Source: a virus
Virus record (IMG/VR): IMGVR_UViG_3300033145_000323
Span: 1 to 37,284 of that record
DNA length: 37,284 nucleotides
Strand: one strand, 5' to 3'
Shown here: in pieces, positions 19,585-28,599 of the stretch
Layout: each line of letters starts with the position of its first letter
Position numbering within the stretch: the stretch's first letter is position 1
Notes under the pieces: generated by a model
Told to the model about the DNA's origin: nothing
The model's database searches: none
The model's input: the letters and a program-made list of their open reading frames with translations, nothing else
Program-made: the position numbers and the translations under genes

Positions 19585-20531
19585 CAGATTGATTCCCCAT
19601 ACATTGATAAGAAAAACGAGTGCTGTGCTACTTGAGTGGCGTTAACGTCCACAACTAAAAAATCATTCTGGTCTAAAGAATCGTCGTCGTAAGATGCTTC
19701 CCCAGATGTTGCGTCATCCCCAGAAGCAGCAGTAAGCGACAAATTCCCTGTCAACATCGATGATAATGATCCCAAAGAAGTCCCTTTTAAAACATCTATC
19801 GATAAAGTCCCTGAACTGCCAGCGGTTAGGTTTGAGATCGTTGTTGATACTACTGTCATATTCAATAGCGCTTTAGAAATATATACTCTATTTAGATCCA
19901 TGTCGTTTTGTTTAACGAATGTACTTAATACTAATGAATCTGGTCTCGCATCTGTGCCACCATCAGAATCGAAATTGACACCAGTTGTATTGCTAGCGAT
20001 TGGCCCACTTCTAGGGGTTGGAATATTCGCATTAGATATAAATGCGCTGTTATCAAACTTAATTGAAGTTACCGCGCCTCCCACAGCATCTTCTTCGGCA
20101 TCGTGTGCATGCCCTGGGTCTGAATAATTATGGTCATGTTGCTTGTTTCGACTTGTTTCCTTGTCACCGATTGACTTCCCCCCAGACGCTAATATTCTAG
20201 GGAATCTGTCTCTCCCGTCTGGCAGCGTGGCCCCGTAGAGGCTTGCTAAATCCTTCCCGGCTATAGATTGCCCAGCTATCTGTACCCAATCTGTACCGTA
20301 TCTTGCTTGGAATTGAACTGCGGTTAAAAATGACCAACGCACTTCCCCGACTCTTGCATTTTCTAAATCAATTATTTTACTAACGATAGGTATCTTGCCT
20401 AGCGCCGCCTCTGCTGCCGCCAACCTAGTATTTAAATCGTCTAGATTGTCTTTAAAATAAACTTTTGAAATCAGCCTAGTCCACGCTTTGCCAACGGTTA
20501 TCAACGCATCTGGTATAGAGTTAAAAGCCAT
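19584..20531 (-). CDS. Tail fibre with phage tail collar domain
   Basis: 315 residues. After a short helical N-terminal part, residues about 60-140 form a collar-type domain: GEVRWSFLTAVQF..RYGTDWVQIAGQ, then LPDGRDRFPRI, then the His-rich KQHDHNYSDPGHAHD, which resembles metal-binding HxH sites of trimeric short fibres. The C-terminus is Ser/Thr/Gly-rich with beta propensity and ends SMYGESI. It is probably a receptor-binding or fibre-tip protein at the distal tail. Last structural gene before lysis. Confidence 0.8.
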   Translation of the reverse strand: MAFNSIPDALITVGKAWTRLISKVYFKDNLDDLNTRLAAAEAALGKIPIVSKIIDLENARVGEVRWSFLTAVQFQARYGTDWVQIAGQSIAGKDLASLYGATLPDGRDRFPRILASGGKSIGDKETSRNKQHDHNYSDPGHAHDAEEDAVGGAVTSIKFDNSAFISNANIPTPRSGPIASNTTGVNFDSDGGTDARPDSLVLSTFVKQNDMDLNRVYISKALLNMTVVSTTISNLTAGSSGTLSIDVLKGTSLGSLSSMLTGNLSLTAASGDDATSGEASYDDDSLDQNDFLVVDVNATQVAQHSFFLSMYGESI

Positions 20532-20540
20532 AATTTACCC

Positions 20541-23099
20541 CTAAGTAATCTGGTTAGAACCCCATTCATCTTCGCTAGTCGTGTCAGGGAGTTCTGTATC
20601 AGTATCTACAATAAAACTATATTTAATCTTTTCACTTTTAGTCGCACTTGAAAAGTCGTTGGTTCCAGTTGGCGATATGACCATTGCTCGATTAAAAATA
20701 TTCCCCAGGTCTGAGAACGCTACAACTGTATCTGTGCCTGATTTAGAAATTTTACTTATGATCCCTATTTTCCCACGATCCGAAGCGGAACCGAATCTAT
20801 AATACAATCTTTTAAAAGCAATATACATTTTGTCGTTTATCTGTTTGGAGAAAAAATTCATCTTGCCCTGAACTTTAACAATGCTATGAGTTAATGAATG
20901 GATGAAACCAAATTTCTGCGCCATGTGTTGCGCGCCGTTTAATTCATACAAATATACCTGATTTTCCTTTCTAGCGTTTTCACCTATAAGATTGGTCACA
21001 AAATCATTTTCAAACGATTCTAGCGAAGATCCTGCTTCCTCAGAGTATTTGTCGATGTCAAAGTGCCTGTAATATGCGATAACTTTTTTATAAATCCTAC
21101 TTTTCGATGACACGCTGAATGATAACTTGTCGTGATCCTCGATTGACGCAAGGTCTTCTGGGCGCTCTGCAGTAAGAATATCGTAATGAACTTCGCCGGT
21201 TTTTGACACAAGTGAACCAAAAACACTTTTATTAATTAGGTTGACAATCTCTCGGATTATTGGCGCTTCCCCTGCTTTTGATAATGGGAGCTTGAGAGAT
21301 AAAATATATGGGGAGTCAATATCCGACTGTGTAAAACTCGCCGAGTTTAAACCGGTTATTCCTCCATCGGTCAATAAATCAAGAACAGCATCGGAAGCGG
21401 TTTTCACCCATGCCCCCGATGTGTTCTCTTTGCCGTAACAATCACAGCTAATAATGGAATCATCTCCTATGTATTCCATTTGCTTTCTTTGGGAAACACC
21501 GCTAAAGTTTGCCCCTCCATAGGCAGTCCGTAGTATCAGATTGTTATCATCTGTTACTGATAGAACTTCATAATAAGTAGAATGGCTTGCCAGGGTAGGA
21601 TCTCCGCGAACCCAATCCCTCGGTTTGACTTCTCCCGTGAAGTCTGTTCCCCCTGAAACGTTTCTTGATGAGTTGGTAAACGACACTGTTCCAGAAAGTT
21701 TTTTAGGTCTAGTGATATTAAATTCTGCTGTATTAGTGAAAACTAATATCGCGTCGGTGGTTCCATTAGTTACGGTAAAATCTCGATCCTGTATTAATTC
21801 GTTCCCTTTAAAGAAAATCCCCGTGACTGGATTTTTTATAATCGGATCGCCTGGGCTTGGGAGAGTTGATAGATTTTGTTTCAATGTTATTAAAGTCTCA
21901 GATATGCGCCTTATTTCCACTCTCTCGCTGTTCACTGTGATTACATCGTCGGGGAACATGTCTGCAACGGCATCGGCATCAACTGCAGTTATTCGGTTTA
22001 GCTGGATTACAGTATCTATCGTAGTTGTGGGTTGTCTCAATTTATGCCCAGCAATTGAGAACGATCTATTTTTTAATCGGTAAGGAATTTCTGGGAGGCT
22101 TTTAACTGATACACTACTGAAAACTACGGTTGATTCTTCTGTAAATGTCAAAGCGGTGTTTGATGTTATCGCTTCAATCCTAAAAGTATAACTTGTAATC
22201 CCAACCGAGAAAGTTAATTCATCATTTGGGGAACACTGAGACAAAAAACTAGTTCCGCTTCCGGTTACATTTTTAGAGCCGACTGTGCCTGAAATAGTTC
22301 CAGACAACGAGAAACCGTCTAACATTTTACTAATAGATTCTAAATGCAAACCGTTGACACGCCCATATAATAGGCGCTTTGGAGTCCCTATAATATCCTC
22401 TGAGACATCTCCGTCACTTCCGGAAAATAAAGGTAGATCGACTTTTTGAGTTAATTTTCTAACAAAGTCAGATGCTTTAAAAGATATTCTCTTATTAGAG
22501 AATGATTTATCTGTGATATCCCCTTCAAATATTAATTTTTTTTCTGATATTGCTAGACCTGGGAAGTGAGAATATAATCTGATCTTTTTGTTTTCCCATA
22601 TCAACCGGTCATATATCGGATCAAAAAAACCGTCGTTGTTTTCAAATGAAATACTTGTTGAATTTTCAAGAGATATCCCAAATTGATTAGCTGAATCTAT
22701 CTCTTGTGAAATAGGCTTCGGTGCAATCAGATAAGGTTCATACTCGACTATGGTGCCAGTAGATAAATCATAAGGGAGTTTTTGAGAGATTGTCGCGAAA
22801 AATACTCTGTAGGTTAGGCTTAAGAAACTTATTTGGGGATTACTATCGTCGGACATTCTGACAAAGACTTCTTTATTTGTTGTATTATAATACCACTCTC
22901 CTTGATTTAGTGATTCGCTACTTGCTTCTATTAAAGATGTGCTATCTTTTTTTACATCGATAACAAAATAGTCTGATGAGCGCTTATAGATTGCTCCCAA
23001 GACCAGAGTCCAAAGAACTACTTTGTGCGTAGGTTCTATCTGACAGAGAACGCATTTTTTTGAATTAGGTTTTTCGGCCTCTTGTACGTGCGTAGTCAT
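20541..23099 (-). CDS. Baseplate hub / tail-tip protein with duplicated insertion domain
   Basis: 852 residues, the largest protein. An N-terminal CVLC pair (16-19) is followed by beta-rich regions. Two copies of a small domain occur: LSGTISGTVGSKNVTGSGTSF (about 260-280) and KLSGTVSFTNSSRNVSGGTDF (about 455-475). Each is followed by a 'P.D....' segment and a 'Y.....I/V.....N' segment, as seen in many tail proteins. The C-terminal third (RIYKKVIAYYRHFD, then VKVQGKMNFFSKQI) resembles hub proteins that close the tail tube and hold fibres. Position after the distal tail and fibre genes supports this. Confidence 0.6.
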   Translation of the reverse strand: MTTHVQEAEKPNSKKCVLCQIEPTHKVVLWTLVLGAIYKRSSDYFVIDVKKDSTSLIEASSESLNQGEWYYNTTNKEVFVRMSDDSNPQISFLSLTYRVFFATISQKLPYDLSTGTIVEYEPYLIAPKPISQEIDSANQFGISLENSTSISFENNDGFFDPIYDRLIWENKKIRLYSHFPGLAISEKKLIFEGDITDKSFSNKRISFKASDFVRKLTQKVDLPLFSGSDGDVSEDIIGTPKRLLYGRVNGLHLESISKMLDGFSLSGTISGTVGSKNVTGSGTSFLSQCSPNDELTFSVGITSYTFRIEAITSNTALTFTEESTVVFSSVSVKSLPEIPYRLKNRSFSIAGHKLRQPTTTIDTVIQLNRITAVDADAVADMFPDDVITVNSERVEIRRISETLITLKQNLSTLPSPGDPIIKNPVTGIFFKGNELIQDRDFTVTNGTTDAILVFTNTAEFNITRPKKLSGTVSFTNSSRNVSGGTDFTGEVKPRDWVRGDPTLASHSTYYEVLSVTDDNNLILRTAYGGANFSGVSQRKQMEYIGDDSIISCDCYGKENTSGAWVKTASDAVLDLLTDGGITGLNSASFTQSDIDSPYILSLKLPLSKAGEAPIIREIVNLINKSVFGSLVSKTGEVHYDILTAERPEDLASIEDHDKLSFSVSSKSRIYKKVIAYYRHFDIDKYSEEAGSSLESFENDFVTNLIGENARKENQVYLYELNGAQHMAQKFGFIHSLTHSIVKVQGKMNFFSKQINDKMYIAFKRLYYRFGSASDRGKIGIISKISKSGTDTVVAFSDLGNIFNRAMVISPTGTNDFSSATKSEKIKYSFIVDTDTELPDTTSEDEWGSNQIT

Positions 23100-23102
23100 T
23101 TA

Positions 23103-23540
23103 TCACACTGAGGTAGATGGCATCAAATTAAAATTGCTCATATCTAAATTATAAGCGTCAAGACTTGAGTTGCCATTTCCGTTTTCGTCTTTGTAATCGT
23201 CGGTTATATTTCTAAGGGCTATTCTGTACGCCTTGTATTCCGATTCTGTTTTCTTCGCCTTATTGTCACCGTCATAGTGTTTTTTTATCTCATTATCGGC
23301 ATCTTCAAAAAGTGAATCTCTTAAAGATCTAAGTGTATGGAGTTTGTTGTTTCTCACTACTGGGTGTTGGCTCTTTTCATTCTCAGATAGCGCCATTAAC
23401 TCCCCATCAATATATTTATAGCAATATTCACTCTTAGGCGCTAATTCCTCAGGAGTGATATCTGCTTCTATAGTATACTCACTATCTTGGATTGAGGAAA
23501 ATCCAGTAATTGCTTGTCCTTCTACTCTTAAATAAATCAT
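23103..23540 (-). CDS. Putative tail-fibre/tip assembly protein (145 aa)
   Basis: The N-terminal half is beta-rich with YKYIDGELMALSENE. The middle LRSLRDSLFEDADNEI with a following YKAYRIALRNITDDY follows the pattern of short tail chaperones ('lR..RD.lL...D....', then 'w..YRq.LRdip'). Such proteins help fold or attach fibres. The family match is by pattern only. Confidence 0.5.
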   Translation of the reverse strand: MIYLRVEGQAITGFSSIQDSEYTIEADITPEELAPKSEYCYKYIDGELMALSENEKSQHPVVRNNKLHTLRSLRDSLFEDADNEIKKHYDGDNKAKKTESEYKAYRIALRNITDDYKDENGNGNSSLDAYNLDMSNFNLMPSTSV

Positions 23541-23543
23541 ATA

Positions 23544-24821
23544 TTACTCCACATGTGTCGGTTTTTCTTTTAGCGCCATGGCGTCCCCTTCTGTATGAAA
23601 AGTTAGAGAGCCAGCGGCGACAAACATTGCTAATAATGTGGAACCATTTGCTTCTGCCCTACAGCCCTCAATGGCCCTACCAGTAGTATTCCTACTGATA
23701 GAACATGTTCCGTTAATCCCATTATTTGCAAAAGTAACTCCGGTTAAAGTTAATATTTTAAAAGCTACCGCATCGGAGTAGCTCCCTTGGATATAAATAG
23801 AGGCATACCAATTACCATCCATATCTCTAAAAGGAACTATGTGGGCATCTGTCGTTGTCCAATTAGTACCAGAAACGGCCAAGGTGTATGGCTTTTTTCT
23901 TACAGTGAGATTTGTCCCAATGATATGCCACTTGGCTCCATCACTTTGCACCGTTATAAAAGAATCTTTAAAGTCTAAGTCTATATCTGTCCATTCATCT
24001 ATTAACTCTCCACCTTCACCATCTACATTAACCTTGCCCTTGTCGGTTGAGGTATTTTTGATTGTGATGATCCTATTTAAATTTAACGCTTCCCCAACGG
24101 TCGGGAGATCGATTACCCGGTCAGAACCGGTATCGTCTATCAGTAATGTTCCTATATTATCTGTGTCCGTTATTGTGTAGGAGGCGCTTTTTGTGGATAC
24201 ATCTTGCGGCCTATAAAACTCTTCCCATCCTGCTCCGTTATTAAAAACAGGTCGGTCTTTGTCTGTATCATAGTCAATCAATCCTTGAACATCGGTCAAT
24301 CCATTTAAATTGCTGGTTGTATTTTTAGGTAGGATTACCCTAATAGAATCGCTAGCGGTGCCGCCATTAATATCGGGATCGTTTATATCTGGGGTGTTCA
24401 GCACCGGGCTTGTAAGCGTTTTATTGGTCATTGTTTGGGTAGTGTTAGTATCTATAAATTGTTGCCAGACGGCTGCGCCTGTTGATACATCTTTGGCCAC
24501 ATAAAACAGATTATTATAATACCACATTGAACCTATTTCATATCCTTCCGTGTTATCATTTCCTACTGCCGGTGCTCCCCCTGCTGAGAAGTTATTAAGT
24601 TCTGATTCAGCTTGATGCCAATCTCCACCAAAATAATACCTAATCTGACCGACTGTTGAATTGACATACCAATACCCGTTTCCAATTGATCCCCCGGCGG
24701 CGGTTAGTGCTGTCTCGAAAGCCGTATCATTAGCGTAGACAGGGGCCTTGCCTGCTTCTGTGAATAAAGTTACCGGCACCGTTGCCGATGTGTGCAGATC
24801 AGTTATATTAATCGTTCTCAT
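23544..24821 (-). CDS. Tail fibre-like protein (425 aa)
   Basis: Beta-rich with typical fibre elements: TMTNKTLTSPVLNTPDIN near 130-147 (a trimeric-fibre motif), then SASYTITDTDNIGTLLIDD and IDLPTVGEALNLNRIITIKN, then SFITVQSDGAKWHIIGTN, a repeated fibre-shaft domain pattern. The C-terminus is a jelly-roll-like receptor-binding candidate. It belongs to the distal tail operon together with 24822-25271. Confidence 0.7.
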   Translation of the reverse strand: MRTINITDLHTSATVPVTLFTEAGKAPVYANDTAFETALTAAGGSIGNGYWYVNSTVGQIRYYFGGDWHQAESELNNFSAGGAPAVGNDNTEGYEIGSMWYYNNLFYVAKDVSTGAAVWQQFIDTNTTQTMTNKTLTSPVLNTPDINDPDINGGTASDSIRVILPKNTTSNLNGLTDVQGLIDYDTDKDRPVFNNGAGWEEFYRPQDVSTKSASYTITDTDNIGTLLIDDTGSDRVIDLPTVGEALNLNRIITIKNTSTDKGKVNVDGEGGELIDEWTDIDLDFKDSFITVQSDGAKWHIIGTNLTVRKKPYTLAVSGTNWTTTDAHIVPFRDMDGNWYASIYIQGSYSDAVAFKILTLTGVTFANNGINGTCSISRNTTGRAIEGCRAEANGSTLLAMFVAAGSLTFHTEGDAMALKEKPTHVE

Positions 24822-25271
24822 TTATATACCCTCAAATGCCCATACTTTGATATCGTATGGACGATAATCTAGATAAGTTATCCCGCCATCGGTGATTGTG
24901 TTTATCGGGTTTTCATGGTTCATTACAACCCCCCAATAGACAGCGTCGGCGTAAGTGTAGCCGCTCACTGTGACCTCTATTGTGTAAGTGGTATCAATAT
25001 CAAGAAACACTTCTTTGTTTAATATAAATTGAATCCATCCCCAATGATATTGGTTGTCACTTAAACTAGCAGCGGCCTTAATTGCTGCAATTGTAGTTGT
25101 TTGACTTGCCAATTCTGTCGCGCCGTTTTTAAGTGCGACTTTTACAATTCCGGCGGGGTCTTTGTGCATATATAGATTTACATCAATGTATTTTGCCTGG
25201 ACTCTTTTAAGCACAGTAAAATTTTGCTGTATCGCCGTTGATCTTATTCCATCTACTCTTAAATCGGTCAC
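24822..25271 (-). CDS. Tail-associated jelly-roll protein (149 aa)
   Basis: A small beta-sandwich-like protein (QAKYIDVNLYMHKD, YHWGWIQFILNKEVFLDI, TYTIEVTVSGYTY). The pattern is typical of carbohydrate-binding-like modules on phage tails. No named family. The stop is adjacent to the fibre gene and the start overlaps the distal tail gene. Confidence 0.5.
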   Translation of the reverse strand: MTDLRVDGIRSTAIQQNFTVLKRVQAKYIDVNLYMHKDPAGIVKVALKNGATELASQTTTIAAIKAAASLSDNQYHWGWIQFILNKEVFLDIDTTYTIEVTVSGYTYADAVYWGVVMNHENPINTITDGGITYLDYRPYDIKVWAFEGI

Positions 25272-26041
25272 TTCATTTCCCTTATATTAAAAGAAGTATT
25301 AAACCGGTTGAAAACTGCATTGGTGAATCTCGGTCTATTCCTTAGTCTGAACATTCCCGCTAATCTTTCTTTGTCAACACTAAAGGCTTCACTGTTATCC
25401 ATTACCATCCAGAAAGGTTTTTTAGTCCCGATGTAATCTGTATTTTTTTCTAGCAAATCTCTCTCGTCTTTGGCTAGGAGTTTTATACTTTGTGAGATAA
25501 TCCTTTTATTGCCGTGATCGTCTGTAAACTCCTGCCCTTCCTCGTTCTCTTTGGTTTTTGACAAGTCTTGGTCTTCATACGCCCAATTAAAGGAGACATT
25601 TTTACTAGGGATAAAAGCAACTCCTATAAATATATTGGAGAGTTCAAAATAGGCGCTTCCGGTTCCTGAAATTCTCCAAAATCGGTAGGACTCCGCACTC
25701 GACAAAACTTTTATTCCTAGATTTAATTCGTTATTGACTAATATTGTAGTTGAGTAAGGCGCTGATGACCATTCATCATGGACATTTGCCTCTAATGTGA
25801 GATCCCCGTTAAAGCCGAACCCACTATCAAGGTCTGGGCGTATCATAATAAGATCTACGTTCTCAGTATTTTTAAAGTCAAAAACAACTTGGTCTGTTGC
25901 GGTTGTGCTTCGGTAAACCTTTGTTGATCTAGTATCTTTAATATTACTCGCTGGGAAATTGGCGTTCTCGTTCGCGCCAACAATATCTGTAATATCCTGG
26001 TCAACTAAATTAAAGAATCCATATTTTACTTTGTCACTCAT
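25268..26041 (-). CDS. Distal tail protein candidate
   Basis: 257 residues right downstream of the tape measure, where the distal tail protein usually lies. The N-terminal part (FPASNIKDTRSTKVYRS, DLIMIRPD, ESYRFWRISGTG) looks like a discoidin-type jelly roll, and the C-terminal part (KPFWMVMDNSEAFSVDKE followed by LAGMFRLRNRPRF) looks like a tail-ring domain. Assigned by position and fold pattern. Confidence 0.5.
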   Translation of the reverse strand: MSDKVKYGFFNLVDQDITDIVGANENANFPASNIKDTRSTKVYRSTTATDQVVFDFKNTENVDLIMIRPDLDSGFGFNGDLTLEANVHDEWSSAPYSTTILVNNELNLGIKVLSSAESYRFWRISGTGSAYFELSNIFIGVAFIPSKNVSFNWAYEDQDLSKTKENEEGQEFTDDHGNKRIISQSIKLLAKDERDLLEKNTDYIGTKKPFWMVMDNSEAFSVDKERLAGMFRLRNRPRFTNAVFNRFNTSFNIREMK

Positions 26042-28047
26042 GATGCTAATTCAAATCCTTCTTCTTGGGCGTCTTTAACTACCCTAGCAAGTTCTCTCCC
26101 ATCTACTTCTAAAATAATAGTTGTCGCGCCACCGCCACCAGTTCCAGTTTTTGCCATATTAAATAATTCAGCTTGCTGCTCCGGCGTAAGAATCATCTCT
26201 GGCGCCCTTACATTTGCAATTTGGTTATCAGTGGCGCTTGGTGTACCTGGCACTATCCCACCATCTTGAAAACCTATCCCTGCTATCTTTGCTGCCTGTA
26301 ACCCCATAGCGGTTGATGCGATCCCTGCGAATATACCGCCTAATATTGGGCCACCGAGCCTAGTTCCAAATTCAAAACTTGAGGCAATCGCTGGTGGTGT
26401 TTTTATTGCAATTTGTAGGATTGCTGCCGCCTTTCCAATTGCCGCGAGTTCTTTATTTTTTGCGCTGGACAAAGTTGCAGCCGTGCTTAGAAATACATCT
26501 CTGTCATGTAGTTCATCTTTTTGGACTATAGCTAATTGTTTTCGTTTATTTTTCTGTGTTGCTACCGCTGTCTCTGCGCCTAATAGTTGAGTTTTTGCCA
26601 ATCTCTTATTAAAATCTGTTTCTTGCGCGATTAAATTCTCTTTGGCCTTTAGTCTTATTGCCTGTTCTTTTCCTACGTCTTCCACTAGTTTTTCAAATGA
26701 GGCATCTACCAATTCTCCTTCAAGAACATCTTTTGTTAATAAAAACTCTTCCCTTGCCAGCGCTTCTTGATCTCTTAGTTCTGCTAACTTGTTAGCTACT
26801 TTCAACTCTAACTGGAATCTTGGATCATCTTCCGCTTCGGGGACTTCTCCTTTCTTGAGACCCGCTTGAATTTCCGCAGATTTTTGTTCAATTTCTAATA
26901 ATTTAGTTCTTTCTGAAACCAGCTCTCCTGTCTGGGCGGTCAAAGAAACCATTCTTTTTTCTAGTTTTTTAACCCCTTCGATCCCCAAGAGAGTTTCTAT
27001 ATTTTTAGTTTGGTCTAAAGTTGCTTTGATATTTTCTATTTTCCCATTAAGATTTGTCAATTCTGAGTTTATTTCTTTTACTCTCGTGGCATTGCCAGCA
27101 AGAGAAGTATCACCCGCAAAAAAACTAATCCAAAATTTTGAGGGGGTTATCAATAAAACATCTGCTAGCGATACCAAGGTTTTTGATATAGCTGGGCCAT
27201 TTTCTTTGAAAGCTATGCCCAATTGCTCAAATGTTTTAGTTAGTTCTTTTGCTACTTCTATAATTGCCGGAGATAACGCTTTTCCTATCTCCCCTTGCAG
27301 ATTAAAGAAGTTATCCTCTAGATCGCTCAAAACACCCATTAAAGTCCTGGACTGTTTTTCCATCGATCCGAAAAATATGCCACCCTCAGAGGTCATTTCA
27401 CTTAATGCTTTTGTAAACTCTTCAAATGGGATTCTGCCCTTAGAAATCTCATCTCTGATATCTTTTAATGATATTCCTGTTGCTTTTGATAATTTGCCGT
27501 AAAGATTAATACCTCTGTCGGCGAATTTATCAAGTTCAATCAGTGTTAATTTTTGCGTTGAGATTAAACGACCATAAGGGATGGTTAATTCGTCGATTGA
27601 AACACCTACCGCTGCTGCTAGATCCCCAATTTTGCCCATTGTTGGGATGATATCCTCTTGTGCGACACCAAATGATAATAATTGCCTTGTAGCTAGCGCT
27701 AATCCTTCTATAGTAAAAGGTGTTTTTGCTGCAAATTCCTGTAAATCTCTTATTTGTTGTTCGGCTGCTTCCGCTGACCCTAAAATAGTCTTAAATTGAA
27801 CCTCAAAGACTTCTAATTTGGATGCAGCATCGACAACCCCATTTATTTGATTAGCGATCCCGCTAAAAACCCTAGCTGTTGCCATCGCTGCGACATTCCC
27901 CGCCCAAACACTAAAAGCATCGTTTATTTTACCTATATGCCCTTTAAATCGTTTTTCTAGACGCTTTCCGTTGTCTGCAACATCTTTTATCGCCTTTATT
28001 GCCTTTTTTTGTTCTAAGGTTAGCTTAATTTTTACTTCTTCTACCAT
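26038..28047 (-). CDS. Tail tape measure protein
   Basis: 669 residues. The N-terminal region (about 75-240: FEVQFKTILGSAEAAEQQIR, LQEFAAKTPFTIEGL, ATRQLLSFGV, LDKFADRGINLY) is the tape-measure N-terminal domain. A coiled-coil central part follows, then hydrophobic segments (ILQIAIKTPPAIA, GGPILGGIFAGIASTAMG) and the typical end FQDGGIVPG followed by RAPEMILTPEQQAELFNMA. At the common rule of about 1.5 Angstrom per residue the tail would be near 100 nm. The start overlaps the frameshifted chaperone stop as TAATG. Confidence 0.95.
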   Translation of the reverse strand: MVEEVKIKLTLEQKKAIKAIKDVADNGKRLEKRFKGHIGKINDAFSVWAGNVAAMATARVFSGIANQINGVVDAASKLEVFEVQFKTILGSAEAAEQQIRDLQEFAAKTPFTIEGLALATRQLLSFGVAQEDIIPTMGKIGDLAAAVGVSIDELTIPYGRLISTQKLTLIELDKFADRGINLYGKLSKATGISLKDIRDEISKGRIPFEEFTKALSEMTSEGGIFFGSMEKQSRTLMGVLSDLEDNFFNLQGEIGKALSPAIIEVAKELTKTFEQLGIAFKENGPAISKTLVSLADVLLITPSKFWISFFAGDTSLAGNATRVKEINSELTNLNGKIENIKATLDQTKNIETLLGIEGVKKLEKRMVSLTAQTGELVSERTKLLEIEQKSAEIQAGLKKGEVPEAEDDPRFQLELKVANKLAELRDQEALAREEFLLTKDVLEGELVDASFEKLVEDVGKEQAIRLKAKENLIAQETDFNKRLAKTQLLGAETAVATQKNKRKQLAIVQKDELHDRDVFLSTAATLSSAKNKELAAIGKAAAILQIAIKTPPAIASSFEFGTRLGGPILGGIFAGIASTAMGLQAAKIAGIGFQDGGIVPGTPSATDNQIANVRAPEMILTPEQQAELFNMAKTGTGGGGATTIILEVDGRELARVVKDAQEEGFELAS

Positions 28048-28591
28048 TATTTCTCTTTTAGTTTGTTTTCAATTATTGAGAATGCCGCAACTTGCTCCAT
28101 TGTAATATCTTTAGTGCTAAAAACTACCCCTATGTCTCTAGCATCTTTAAAATGAGCGTACTGAACAAGATATTTTTCCATTCCTTTAAGTTCTTCCAAT
28201 GCCTCTTTACCCCTTGATTTTATTATGTCGTCTTCTACGGTTTCCCAATCAATCCCATTCGTCCAAAGAGCGGTTACTTCTTCGAGGTCTTTTTTTTTGC
28301 CTTTACTTTTGTATATGCGGTTACTCTTTCCGCGACATTAGTTGTAATAGTTGACAAGCCGTCGCTATAGTCGGGGCTATTCATCAACTCTTTAAAGGAT
28401 TTAACCCCTTTAATATCAATTTTATCTATCAACGGTTCCAGACGCTTAGAAAATTTTGCCAGCATTTTATACTGGGATTTAATTTCATTATCCCCAAGAT
28501 CAGATAAATCTAACCCTCCTAATATATCCATTGACTCAGAATAATCAGGCAAGTGATATTCTATCTTCCCACCTTCAACTTTTAATTCCAT
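28047..28591 (-). CDS. Tail assembly chaperone GT, -1 frameshift product
   Basis: The 105-residue frame starting at 28591 contains A AAA AAG at 28295-28289, the canonical -1 slippery heptamer. After slipping, an 80-codon frame (DLEEVTALWTNGIDWETVED to IIENKLKEK) continues to TAA at 28049-28047, overlapping the tape-measure ATG. The fusion is 181 residues. This fills a 226-bp stretch that otherwise has no gene. In lambda and many siphophages the same arrangement makes gpG and gpGT, which coat the tape measure during tail assembly. Confidence 0.88.
28274..28591 (-). CDS. Tail assembly chaperone G (unshifted product)
   Basis: 105 residues, helical, ending in a Lys-rich tail just after the slippery run. 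It lies between tail tube and tape measure, the invariant location of the gpG-type chaperone. LDLSDLGDNEIKSQYKMLAK and LEPLIDKIDIKGVKSFKELM are acidic-helical segments. It is produced in excess over the frameshifted form in related systems. Confidence 0.85.
   Translation of the reverse strand: MELKVEGGKIEYHLPDYSESMDILGGLDLSDLGDNEIKSQYKMLAKFSKRLEPLIDKIDIKGVKSFKELMNSPDYSDGLSTITTNVAERVTAYTKVKAKKKTSKK
28289..28295 (-). promoter_or_regulatory. -1 ribosomal frameshift heptamer A AAA AAG
   Basis: On the minus strand nine A precede GACC. Read in the G frame this is GCA AAA AAA AAG, so the last seven bases form A_AAA_AAG, the best-known bacterial slippery site (as in dnaX). The zero-frame stop is five codons later, and the -1 frame is open for 80 codons. 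Confidence 0.85.
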
Positions 28592-28599
28592 AAAACCTC

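Noticed and set aside
27026-27502. 158-residue plus-strand frame within the tape measure gene
   Set aside because: Antisense to a confidently identified gene; no domain pattern.
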